Assembly (NCBI RefSeq): GCF_008124765.1 | Contig: NZ_VNHS01000004.1 | Location: forward strand, 124,001-188,000 | DNA from: Paenibacillus methanolicus | GTDB lineage: Bacteria > Bacillota > Bacilli > Paenibacillales > Paenibacillaceae | DNA length: 64,000 bases | Direction: 5' to 3' | In this document: positions 17,532-24,533 of the stretch, piece after piece | How the letters are laid out: each line of letters opens with the position of its first letter | Numbering within the stretch: the stretch's first letter is position 1 | Made by a program: the position numbers and the translations under genes | Notes under the pieces: generated by a model | Told to the model about the DNA's origin: nothing | Seen by the model: only the letters and a program-made list of their open reading frames with translations | Database searches by the model: none

Positions 17532-18362
17532 GTGAGTCGACTGGAGAACTACCGCAATTTGGACAACAAACACAGAAGGTATAAAGCCCATATCAGTACG
17601 GCCGGCACCACCCAATTCCATTTGCGCAATCCTTACGTGATCGCCTGGTGGTCGGCGGCGTTCCCCGGCTTCGGCCACCTCCTGCTAAGCAAGTATCTGC
17701 GCGGCCTGGTGTTGTTTATTTGGGAGGTAATCGTCAACAATCAGGCTCACATTAACCTGGCGATGGTGTATTCCTTCTCGGGGCAGATCGAAATGGCTAA
17801 GGACGTGTTAGACACGAGATGGATGCTCATGTATCTGCCCGTGTTTCTATTCGGCATTTGGGACAGCTACCGGACGTGCCTGGATTTGAACAAGGTGCAT
17901 TTGCTCGCCGAACGGGAGAACGCGCCGTTCAATTCGTTCGTCATCGGATCGCTCGAAATCAATTATTTGGACCGGCGCAAGCCGGCGATGTCCGTCTTTT
18001 GGTCGGCGGTCATGCCAGGACTCGGACAGCTGCATATCCATCGGCTGCTGACAGCCTTCTTCGCCATGGTCTGGACGATCGTCTTTCTGTACTACTCGAA
18101 GGCGCTTGTTGCGATACAGCTTCTTTTCATGGGCGATATACCCGCTTCGACGAACGTTCTGGATCGCCAGTGGATGCTGTATATGCCTTCCATGTGGGGA
18201 TTCGCGATCTATGATTCGTATATGAACACGGTGGAAAATAACAAACTTTACGCCAACGAACAGCGTTCCTATTTAATTAATCATTTTCAACGCCCTGGCT
18301 TCAGAGCGAAAACGGGAAGGATTGCGGGGGATTACGATCTATCAGGTGTACGCCACGTTTGA
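17532..18362 (+). CDS. Internally duplicated membrane protein, unknown function
   Basis: A 276-residue protein made of two related halves. Half 1 (about 33-115) has NPYVIAWWSAAFPGFGHLLL and later DTRWMLMYLPVFLFGIWDSY. Half 2 (about 150-235) has KPAMSVFWSAVMPGLGQLHI and later LDRQWMLYMPSMWGFAIYDSY. Each half has two hydrophobic helices around a PG(F/L)G turn and ends in an (I/W)DSY-type motif. The start is unclear: the GTG at 17532 is only 1 nt after AAAGGA, whereas a CTG codon at 17541 has that site at 10 nt. Its 3' end overlaps the next gene by about 40 nt, which suggests translational coupling. No function is assigned. Confidence 0.7.
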   Translation: MSRLENYRNLDNKHRRYKAHISTAGTTQFHLRNPYVIAWWSAAFPGFGHLLLSKYLRGLVLFIWEVIVNNQAHINLAMVYSFSGQIEMAKDVLDTRWMLMYLPVFLFGIWDSYRTCLDLNKVHLLAERENAPFNSFVIGSLEINYLDRRKPAMSVFWSAVMPGLGQLHIHRLLTAFFAMVWTIVFLYYSKALVAIQLLFMGDIPASTNVLDRQWMLYMPSMWGFAIYDSYMNTVENNKLYANEQRSYLINHFQRPGFRAKTGRIAGDYDLSGVRHV

Positions 18363-18801
18363 ACATTCCGCCAACCTGGAGCTGGCGATCAGCTCCTTGG
18401 AGAAGAACGGAATAGGCAAAAACGATATTTTCGCCGTCCCGCTGACGAATCGCAAACTCGAGCGCAAATTATTCGATTCGATCCACCATACGGACGGGGT
18501 CTCGCTCTTAAGCACCGGGGCGGCATTGGCCACCGCCTTCTCGGTGGTCGGCGCAAGCGTCGGATTCCGTTTGGCGTGGGGGCCGATATATTGGGGATTG
18601 ATCGGGGCTGCAGGCGGGTTTCTGTGCGGCTTCTTGATCGATTTCGTCTATTACAAGGTCGTCAAGAAGCGGCAGCGGCTGCTTCGAGGCAAGAACTCGG
18701 AAGTCATCCTGATCGTGGAGTGCGACGAGTCCCATTGCGATACGGTCGAACGCATATTGTGGCACCATTTTGCGCTTGGGACGGCGAGAGTCGAGATCTG
18801 A
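18322..18801 (+). CDS. Small membrane protein with glycine-rich helix pair, unknown function
   Basis: A protein of about 159 residues. The N-terminal about 60 residues look soluble and possibly ferredoxin-like (YQVYATFEHSANLELAISSLEKNGI). Then come two glycine-rich membrane helices (about 60-110, with GASVGFRLAWGPIYWGLIGA). A basic loop KKRQRLLRGK precedes a second soluble stretch with VILIVECDESHCDTVERIL. The fold resembles general-stress proteins of the DUF1269 kind, but this is weak. The start is uncertain: TTG at 18322 lies 1 nt after GGGAAGG, ATT at 18331 is at the right spacing, and GTG at 18346 is also possible. The reading frame overlaps the upstream gene. Confidence 0.62.
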   Translation: MRGITIYQVYATFEHSANLELAISSLEKNGIGKNDIFAVPLTNRKLERKLFDSIHHTDGVSLLSTGAALATAFSVVGASVGFRLAWGPIYWGLIGAAGGFLCGFLIDFVYYKVVKKRQRLLRGKNSEVILIVECDESHCDTVERILWHHFALGTARVEI

Positions 18802-18867
18802 CGGCAAAGCGCGAAAAGGGCCACCCGATAAAGGCAGCCCTGCAAGCAATCTAGCCTGTTGTGGTAA

Positions 18868-19554
18868 TTAAGCGGTCGCCCGGCGCAGCAGCAAATAGCT
18901 GAGCGCGGCATAGACGACGGCGAGCGCCAGCGCCCACAGCGAATATTGGAACGCGGTTTGACTCGCCAGCCATTCGCCGATCTGCGGCCACTTGTCGTAC
19001 TTGGTAATGAGCGCGGAGGCCAGACCGCCGAGCGCGGCCAGCACGACGAGCACGGTGAACGTGATGAAATGTCCGAAGCGGCGGTTAAAGAGACCCGTGA
19101 GCAAGCCCGAGTAATACATGTTCAGAACGAGCGCGAACGGAATGAGCAGCTGTTGGTACCAAGGGCCGTCATTCAAGTAAGGCAGGTCGAAGAAGTGCAG
19201 GTTGGCGCCCCAGTTGCCGGTAGCCGACTCGAGGGCCGCGAACGCCTGCATCAGAGCGGCGGTTACGATGCCGACGATGACGACCATCGCGGAGGTGCCG
19301 ATGAAATAATCGTTGCGCCGAATGCCGAAGCCGAGCAGAAAAGGAAACGTCTGCGCTACGGAAATGATGCCCGTCACGAAAAGGTAAATATAAAGCGAAG
19401 CGATGCCGCCCGTATACATGCCCTGCTCCTGCTCGATCGAAAGGCCGATGATGAAGTTAACGACGAAACTCATCATCATGATGCCCCACGGCATAAGGAA
19501 CCATAGGCTGCTTTCCCGTAGGTGCAGCGTCAACACGCGCATGGTCCGGTTCAT
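18868..19554 (-). CDS. ABC transporter permease, Ytr-like operon
   Basis: A 228-residue protein with six predicted membrane helices (first about 17-40, last near the C-terminus in LALAVVYAALSYLLLRR) and no ATPase motifs. It is the third gene of a GntR-ATPase-permease operon. Its start overlaps the end of the ATPase gene by 4 nt (19551-19554), the classical coupled arrangement. In Bacillus the related YtrABCDEF system responds to cell-wall-active antibiotics. That the present protein does the same is inference from gene order. The substrate is unknown. Confidence 0.85.
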   Translation of the reverse strand: MNRTMRVLTLHLRESSLWFLMPWGIMMMSFVVNFIIGLSIEQEQGMYTGGIASLYIYLFVTGIISVAQTFPFLLGFGIRRNDYFIGTSAMVVIVGIVTAALMQAFAALESATGNWGANLHFFDLPYLNDGPWYQQLLIPFALVLNMYYSGLLTGLFNRRFGHFITFTVLVVLAALGGLASALITKYDKWPQIGEWLASQTAFQYSLWALALAVVYAALSYLLLRRATA

Positions 19555-20447
19555 CGCGCATCCCCCGCTTTCTGCTGTAGTTTGCCGTTCGTTAAATAAA
19601 CCACGAGCTGTTGGAGCGAGACCGGCGCAAGCTCAAGGCCAGCCGCTTCCGCCGCTCTGCGGTCTTCCGCGCCGCGTTCGCTCCAGACGACCGCGGTGCC
19701 GATGCTGCCGAGCGATTGTCTGTCCAGCGCTTGGCGGCCGGACAAGAACGCCTCCAGTTTGACGGCCGCGCCCGAGACGGCGAACGCTTTGCCGCGCAGA
19801 TCCTCGGTGTCTTCGTCCAGCAGCAAGCGGCCTTGGTCGATGACGAGGACATGCTCGAGCATTTGGCTGACTTCGTCGATTAGATGCGTGGAGAGCACGA
19901 CGGTGCGAGGGTGTTCGGCATAATCCTCCAGTAGCCGGTCATAGAACAGGCTTCGGGCGACCGCGTCGAGACCGAGATACGGCTCGTCGAATATCGTCAG
20001 CGGCGCGCGGCTCGCGAGACCGACGATAATGCCTACCGACGACAGCATCCCGCGGGAGAGCTTCTTCACCTTCCGCTTCAGCGGCAGGCGGAAGTCCGCC
20101 AGCAGACGCTCGGCAAAGTCCGCGTCCCAATTCGGGAAGAACAGCGCCGACGCGCGGAGCACGTCGCACACCCGGTAATGGTCGGGATATTTCTGGCTCT
20201 CCTTAATGAAGCAAATGCGGCTGAGCACCTTGTCGTTCTCATAGGGCGCCTCGCCGAAGACGGCGATCTCGCCGCTCGTCGGGAACGATTGCGCGGTAAG
20301 CATGTGCATGATCGTCGTTTTGCCCGCGCCGTTGCGGCCGAGCAGGCCGTAAATCTTGTTGGCTTCGAGCGTGAAGCTCACGCCGGCGACGGCGGCCGTG
20401 CCGCTATAGACTTTACTTAACCGCGTAACTTTGGCGATCGCGTTCAT
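19551..20447 (-). CDS. ABC transporter ATP-binding protein, Ytr-like operon
   Basis: A 298-residue ATPase subunit. Walker A is GRNGAGKTT (about 37-45), the signature is degenerate (LSRGMLS) as in many YtrB/BcrA-type ATPases, Walker B ends TIFDEPYLGLD and the H-loop is LSTHLIDEV. A C-terminal extension of about 85 residues follows the core, common in this subgroup. It overlaps the GntR gene by 4 nt (20444-20447) and the permease gene by 4 nt. The partner is the permease at 18868. Its expression should follow the GntR operator at 20834. Confidence 0.9.
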   Translation of the reverse strand: MNAIAKVTRLSKVYSGTAAVAGVSFTLEANKIYGLLGRNGAGKTTIMHMLTAQSFPTSGEIAVFGEAPYENDKVLSRICFIKESQKYPDHYRVCDVLRASALFFPNWDADFAERLLADFRLPLKRKVKKLSRGMLSSVGIIVGLASRAPLTIFDEPYLGLDAVARSLFYDRLLEDYAEHPRTVVLSTHLIDEVSQMLEHVLVIDQGRLLLDEDTEDLRGKAFAVSGAAVKLEAFLSGRQALDRQSLGSIGTAVVWSERGAEDRRAAEAAGLELAPVSLQQLVVYLTNGKLQQKAGDAR

Positions 20448-20803
20448 TGGGCAGCTCCTCCCTTGCGAATCATGTCCGTCAGCTGATCGGTCGTAATGCC
20501 GAGTTTCGCCGCTTCTCTTACCATAGCGATGACATACTGCTCGTAGAATTGTTCCTTGCGCTTCTCCACCAATACCGCCCGCGCGTCCTGCGCTACAAAC
20601 ATGCCGATCCCTCTCTTCTTGTAGAGTATGCCTTGATCAACAAGCAAATTGACGCCTTTCGCCGCGGTAGCGGGATTGATCTGGTAGAATGCCGCGAACT
20701 GCGTCGTGGAAGGCACCTGCGTCTCCTCGCCGAGCGCGCCCGCAATGATGTCGTCTTCGATCCGTTCGGCAATCTGCACGAAGATCGGACGGTCTTCGTC
20801 CAT
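20444..20803 (-). CDS. GntR-family repressor, YtrA-like
   Basis: A 119-residue one-domain regulator: GntR winged helix (DRPIFVQIAERIEDDIIAGAL, then PSTTQFAAFYQINPATAAKGVNLL) and a short helical tail of the YtrA type that serves dimerisation rather than large-ligand binding. The ATG at 20803 is preferred: GGGGG lies 5 nt upstream, while the GTG at 20815 has a site only 2 nt away. The gene is first in the operon. A 22-bp palindrome at 20834-20855 covers its -10 region, so autorepression is likely. The inducing signal may be cell-wall stress, by analogy only. Confidence 0.9.
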   Translation of the reverse strand: MDEDRPIFVQIAERIEDDIIAGALGEETQVPSTTQFAAFYQINPATAAKGVNLLVDQGILYKKRGIGMFVAQDARAVLVEKRKEQFYEQYVIAMVREAAKLGITTDQLTDMIRKGGAAQ

Positions 20804-20833
20804 GTGTACCCCCACAACCTCACCACCTAACCG

Positions 20834-20855
20834 GTTAATTACTCATGTAACTAAC
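20834..20855 (-). promoter_or_regulatory. Operator for the YtrA-like repressor
   Basis: A 22-bp interrupted palindrome with 9-bp arms, GTTAnTTAC and GTAAnTAAC, separated by 4 nt. The only mismatched base in each arm is the fifth. It overlaps the -10 box and start region of the operon promoter, so binding should block transcription. Confidence 0.65.
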
Positions 20856-20882
20856 TATATAAGTAAAGGGGTGCCGTGTCAA
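20854..20882 (-). promoter_or_regulatory. SigA promoter of the GntR-ABC operon
   Basis: On the minus strand a perfect TTGACA (20877-20882), a 17-nt spacer and TATAGT (20854-20859). The strongest promoter match in the window. Confidence 0.8.
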
Positions 20883-20935
20883 CAGGGTCGCAACCCAAAA
20901 AATGTAATCTTGTCCATCCAGATTATTGCGAGTTG

Positions 20936-20972
20936 AAAAAGCCGCCATTTCAGAACAGGGATGGCGGCTTTC
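20936..20972 (-). terminator. Hairpin with terminator features, no clear cognate gene
   Basis: An 11-bp perfect stem (20938-20948 with 20961-20971). On the minus strand it is followed by TTTTT, on the plus strand by only TTT. It stands upstream of both flanking divergent transcripts, so it ends no visible gene. Confidence 0.5.
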
Positions 20973-21033
20973 CGAACGACCTTACCAGCAAAAAATGCGA
21001 GCATAAGTTCTACTTTTGCGCGTGGACTTCGAC

Positions 21034-21039
21034 TATAAT
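21034..21039 (+). promoter_or_regulatory. Possible -10 box of the helicase gene
   Basis: A perfect TATAAT 40 nt before the ATG at 21079, but without a recognisable -35 hexamer at 16-18 nt. Confidence 0.35.
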
Positions 21040-21078
21040 AGGGAGAGAGATCGGAACGGAACGTAAGGAGAGCAACGC

Positions 21079-23640
21079 ATGAACGAATATTTGCACGAAC
21101 AATTGCAAGAAGAACACGAATCCGCGGAAGCAAGCGAACCGGCTGCTCCCACGCTATATAAACTGCCGCTCGGCGCGGTAGAGAAACGAATCCCGAAGGC
21201 GCGGATGGCGCCGAATGCCGGGCCGCTTCGCCATGCGGCGGACGACGCGGCTTTCTTCGAGCGGCTGTCGCTGCACGGCATCCGGCTGAACGAAGCGCAG
21301 GCAAGGGCGGTGCGCCACGATACGGGACCGATGCTGACGCTGGCCGGCGCGGGCTCGGGCAAGACGAGCGTGCTCGTCTGCCGGACCGCTTACCTGCTGA
21401 CGGTGAGGAAAGCCGACCCGCGCAGCTTGCTGCTCATGACGTTCTCGACGAAGGCGGCGGCCGAGATGCGCGAGCGCATCGCCCGTCTGCCTGGCGTCGG
21501 CAAGGAGGCGGCAGGGTCGGTGGAGGCAAGGACGTTCCACTCCTTCTTCCTCTACATGCTCCGCAGACAGGGCATACGGGAGGACGTATTCAGCGAGACG
21601 CGGCGCCAGCATATTTTGCTGAAGCAGATGATGCGCGAGCTCGGCTTGCAGGACACGTACCAGCCGGAGACGCTGCTGGCGGTGCTATCCTCGTACAAAA
21701 TGAATCTGATCGCGGTCTCGGACATGCCCGAGAGCACCGACGCGGAGCGGGAGACGAAGGCGGTCTTGCTCCGCTACGAGGCATGGAAGCAGGAGAACGG
21801 CAAAATCGACTTCGACGATATATTGCTGCTCGCGCACGGGCTGCTGCAGGAGCGGCCGCAGCTGCTTCGATCGCTCCAGACCCGGTTTCGCTACGTGATG
21901 GTGGACGAGTTCCAGGATACGAACTTCCTGCAATACGAGCTGGTCAAGATGCTGGTCGCTCCGCACCGCAACCTGATGGTGGTCGGCGACGACGACCAGA
22001 CGATCTATTCCTTCAACGGCGCCCGGAGCGAGTTCATTCTGAAATTCGAAGAGACGTATCCCGGCGCGAAGGTCGTCACGCTCGATATTAATTACCGCTC
22101 GACCTCGGCGATCGTGGGGCTGGGCAACGCGATCATCCAGCATAACAAGGCGCGCCGCGCGAAGACGCTGCAGGCGACGAAGCAGAGCGAGGACGTGCCG
22201 CGCTACATGACGCCCAAGTCGACGGACGACGAAGCGGCCAAGACGCTCGCCTTTATTCAGGAAGAGGTGGCGGAAGGACGGCGGCAGTACGGGGATTTCG
22301 CGGTGCTGTACCGTTCGGCGAGCAACAACCGCGCGATCATGGAGCAGCTGCTCCTGCAGTCGGTGCCGTTCATCGAATACGGCGACGGTCAGCTGCTCTA
22401 TGAGCACTGGATCATCAAGCCGGTCGTCGATCATTTGCGCTTGGCGCTGTACCGACGGGATTTCAATGCGATGGAAGGGGTTCTGCCGACGCTCTATATC
22501 TCCCGCGACCGGGGGATGACGTTCATTCGCGAGCAGGACGCGATCCGCGCGAAGAAGGGGCCGCTCATCCATCTGCTGAGCTGGCCGGAGCTGAAGGATT
22601 ATCAGAAGGACAAGATCAAGGAGCGGCTGCTGCTGATCAAATCGCTTGCCGCGATGAAGCCGGCGGATGCCATCGTGCATATCCGGCGGAAGTTCTACGA
22701 CGGGCACATGGAGACGGTCGAGCGGCAGAACGCGACGCAGCACAAGGAGATGCTCCGCGAGATGCTCGACGAGCTGGAGGCGTCGGCCAGCCGGTTCGAC
22801 ACGCTCGAGGCGTTCCTCGCCTTCATCAGCGATGTCATGGAGAAGAGCGAGGAGCACGATAACAAGAAGCGCGAAGAGCAGGGCGACCGGGTGGCGCTCA
22901 TGACGATTCACCGTTCCAAGGGGCTGGAATTCCCGGTCGTGCTGCTGATCGGCGCGTCCGAGGGCAGTCTGCCGCACAGCTCGTCGCTCGACGCCGACCG
23001 GATAAAGGATACGTTCGCGAAGCTGAAGAGCGGCGGTCAGAAAGCGAACGAAGCGATCGAGGAAGAACGGCGGCTTGCCTATGTGGCCGTGACGCGCGCG
23101 AAGGAGCAGCTCATCATCAGCTCGCCGGCCTATTATCGGGGCAAGAAGGCGGCGGTATCGCGGTTCCTGCTGTCGGCGTTCGGCGTGACGGCGCCGCCGA
23201 AGCGGGAGAGCGACGGCCAGCGCGGCGGATACGGCGCGACCGGTCGGGACGGCTGGGGCGCGCCGCCGAAGCGGGAGAGCGACGGCCAGCGCGGCGGATA
23301 CGGCGCGACCGGTCGGGACGGCTGGGGCGAAGAGCGCAAACGAGGCGCCGGCGGTTATGCGAGTCGGGAAGAGACGGGACCCGGCATCCGCCGGACGGAC
23401 GGCGTCGCCCCGTCCATGAGCTGGCAGCGGGCGGGCGCCCGCGAGCCTGAACGCGCCGTGCTGCAGAAAGGCGATGGAGCCGGCCGGAAGATTACGGTGC
23501 CGGCGTGGTTGTGCTCGAGCCCTTCCTGCAAAGCGTGGACGCGCATTATGATCCAGAAGGACGAAGGCGCGGCTGGCAAAGCCTGCCCGCTCTGCAAGTC
23601 GCCGATGAAGAAGGGAACGCGCGAAGTGCCGGCGGGTTAA
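21079..23640 (+). CDS. UvrD/Rep-family DNA helicase with repeat linker and C-terminal zinc ribbon
   Basis: An 853-residue superfamily 1A helicase. Walker A AGAGSGKT (about 89-96), DEFQD (about 276-280), GDDDQTIYSFNGA, the RSTSAIV motif IV region, a TIHRSKGLEFPVV motif V region and VAVTRAKEQL motif VI are all present. The N-terminal about 65 residues are extra. After the motor (about residue 705), two identical 23-residue Gly/Arg-rich units occur. A Gly/Arg-rich stretch follows, then a C-terminal CSSPSC...CPLC zinc ribbon. Among known proteins it resembles the Bacillus YjcD-type UvrD-like helicases by general layout; this is tentative. A role in DNA repair or replication restart is expected from the family. 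AAGGAGAGC precedes the ATG. Confidence 0.9.
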   Translation: MNEYLHEQLQEEHESAEASEPAAPTLYKLPLGAVEKRIPKARMAPNAGPLRHAADDAAFFERLSLHGIRLNEAQARAVRHDTGPMLTLAGAGSGKTSVLVCRTAYLLTVRKADPRSLLLMTFSTKAAAEMRERIARLPGVGKEAAGSVEARTFHSFFLYMLRRQGIREDVFSETRRQHILLKQMMRELGLQDTYQPETLLAVLSSYKMNLIAVSDMPESTDAERETKAVLLRYEAWKQENGKIDFDDILLLAHGLLQERPQLLRSLQTRFRYVMVDEFQDTNFLQYELVKMLVAPHRNLMVVGDDDQTIYSFNGARSEFILKFEETYPGAKVVTLDINYRSTSAIVGLGNAIIQHNKARRAKTLQATKQSEDVPRYMTPKSTDDEAAKTLAFIQEEVAEGRRQYGDFAVLYRSASNNRAIMEQLLLQSVPFIEYGDGQLLYEHWIIKPVVDHLRLALYRRDFNAMEGVLPTLYISRDRGMTFIREQDAIRAKKGPLIHLLSWPELKDYQKDKIKERLLLIKSLAAMKPADAIVHIRRKFYDGHMETVERQNATQHKEMLREMLDELEASASRFDTLEAFLAFISDVMEKSEEHDNKKREEQGDRVALMTIHRSKGLEFPVVLLIGASEGSLPHSSSLDADRIKDTFAKLKSGGQKANEAIEEERRLAYVAVTRAKEQLIISSPAYYRGKKAAVSRFLLSAFGVTAPPKRESDGQRGGYGATGRDGWGAPPKRESDGQRGGYGATGRDGWGEERKRGAGGYASREETGPGIRRTDGVAPSMSWQRAGAREPERAVLQKGDGAGRKITVPAWLCSSPSCKAWTRIMIQKDEGAAGKACPLCKSPMKKGTREVPAG
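23191..23328 (+). repeat. Two exact tandem copies of a 69-bp unit inside the helicase gene
   Basis: Copy 1 at 23191-23259 and copy 2 at 23260-23328 appear identical at the DNA level. Each encodes 23 residues starting APPKRESDGQRGG. The period is a multiple of three, so the frame is kept. Identity at synonymous sites points to a recent duplication. Confidence 0.9.
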
Positions 23641-23683
23641 CGCGCCAGGGACCTTACTATGAAATCGAGGAGTTCGATATCGC

Positions 23684-24367
23684 ATGCTGGTGGAAGTAAT
23701 CGCAACGAACATCGCGGACGTGCGCGCCGCGGGAGCTTACGGCGCCGACCGGATTGAGCTGGTGACGGGCATTGCCGAGGGCGGACTGACGCCAAGCCTT
23801 GGCCTGATCGAGGCGGCCGCGGCCGTATCGTCGATCCCCGTGCAGGTCATGGTGCGGCCGCACAGCCAGTCGTTCCGCTATGACAGCGCGGACTTGGCCG
23901 TCATGCGGCGGGATATCGCGGCGGTCCGGCAAGCGGGAGCCGCGGGCATCGTTATCGGCGCGCTGGACGAGCTGGGAGCCGTCGACGTGCCCGCGCTGGA
24001 TACGCTGCTTGCGGCGGCGGGCGAACTCGACGTGACGTTCCACCGGGCTTTCGACGAAGCGGCCGATCAGTTCGCCGCGCTGCGGACGCTCGCCGGATAC
24101 CCGCAGATTCGGCGGATTCTCACCTCCGGCGGGCCGAACCCTGCTCCGCAATCGGTCGAACGGCTGGCCGCGCTGGTAGCGGCATCCGAAGGCACCCATT
24201 TGCGCATCCTGGCCGGTTACGGCCTGTCGGCGGAGACGGTCGCGGACGTCGTGCGAGGCGGCGGCGTGCACGAGGTGCACTTCGGCTCGGCGGCCCGCGA
24301 GAACGGGAGCTTCGCTCTGCCGATCTCTCGCGCGCGGATCCAGGCGATCCGCGCGGCGGTAGGATAA
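23684..24367 (+). CDS. cutC: CutC family protein (copper homeostasis/TIM barrel)
   Basis: A 227-residue TIM-barrel protein. Family motifs are clear: EVIATNIADVRAAGAYGADR at the start, GGLTPSLGLI, VMVRPH, FHRAFDEA and RILTSGG. CutC was first linked to copper tolerance in Escherichia coli. That role is disputed, and newer work on animal and bacterial homologues points to other functions, so the label should be read as a family name. The ATG at 23684 follows GAGGAG. It lies 43 nt after the helicase stop and is probably cotranscribed, ending at a strong terminator. Confidence 0.9.
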   Translation: MLVEVIATNIADVRAAGAYGADRIELVTGIAEGGLTPSLGLIEAAAAVSSIPVQVMVRPHSQSFRYDSADLAVMRRDIAAVRQAGAAGIVIGALDELGAVDVPALDTLLAAAGELDVTFHRAFDEAADQFAALRTLAGYPQIRRILTSGGPNPAPQSVERLAALVAASEGTHLRILAGYGLSAETVADVVRGGGVHEVHFGSAARENGSFALPISRARIQAIRAAVG

Positions 24368-24380
24368 GCGAACGAGAAAG

Positions 24381-24418
24381 AAAGGCATGGTCCCCTGTGC
24401 GCGGGGCCATGCCTTTTT
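24381..24418 (+). terminator. Intrinsic terminator after cutC
   Basis: AAAGGCATGG pairs with CCATGCCTTT, with an inner CCCC/GGGG stem and one bulged T, followed by TTTTTT (partly within the stem). Confidence 0.85.
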
Positions 24419-24444
24419 TGAGCCGTTATGCTTGCAGTCATGCG

Positions 24445-24492
24445 AAAAAAGAGCACCTTCATGCCGTTACGGGCAGACATGAAGGTGCTCTT
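24445..24492 (-). terminator. Intrinsic terminator of the NRPS gene
   Basis: On the minus strand a 15-bp perfect stem (24478-24492 with 24449-24463) with a 14-nt loop, followed by TTTTTT. It lies about 42 nt after the NRPS stop. Confidence 0.85.
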
Positions 24493-24533
24493 CGTCGTGC
24501 GGGCGGGGGAATCTCGGACGCCTCGTCGCTTGA

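Noticed and set aside
18805-18850. Terminator between the glycine-rich protein gene and the convergent permease gene
   Set aside because: Only a short AGGGC/GCCCT stem without a T run is visible, too weak to list.
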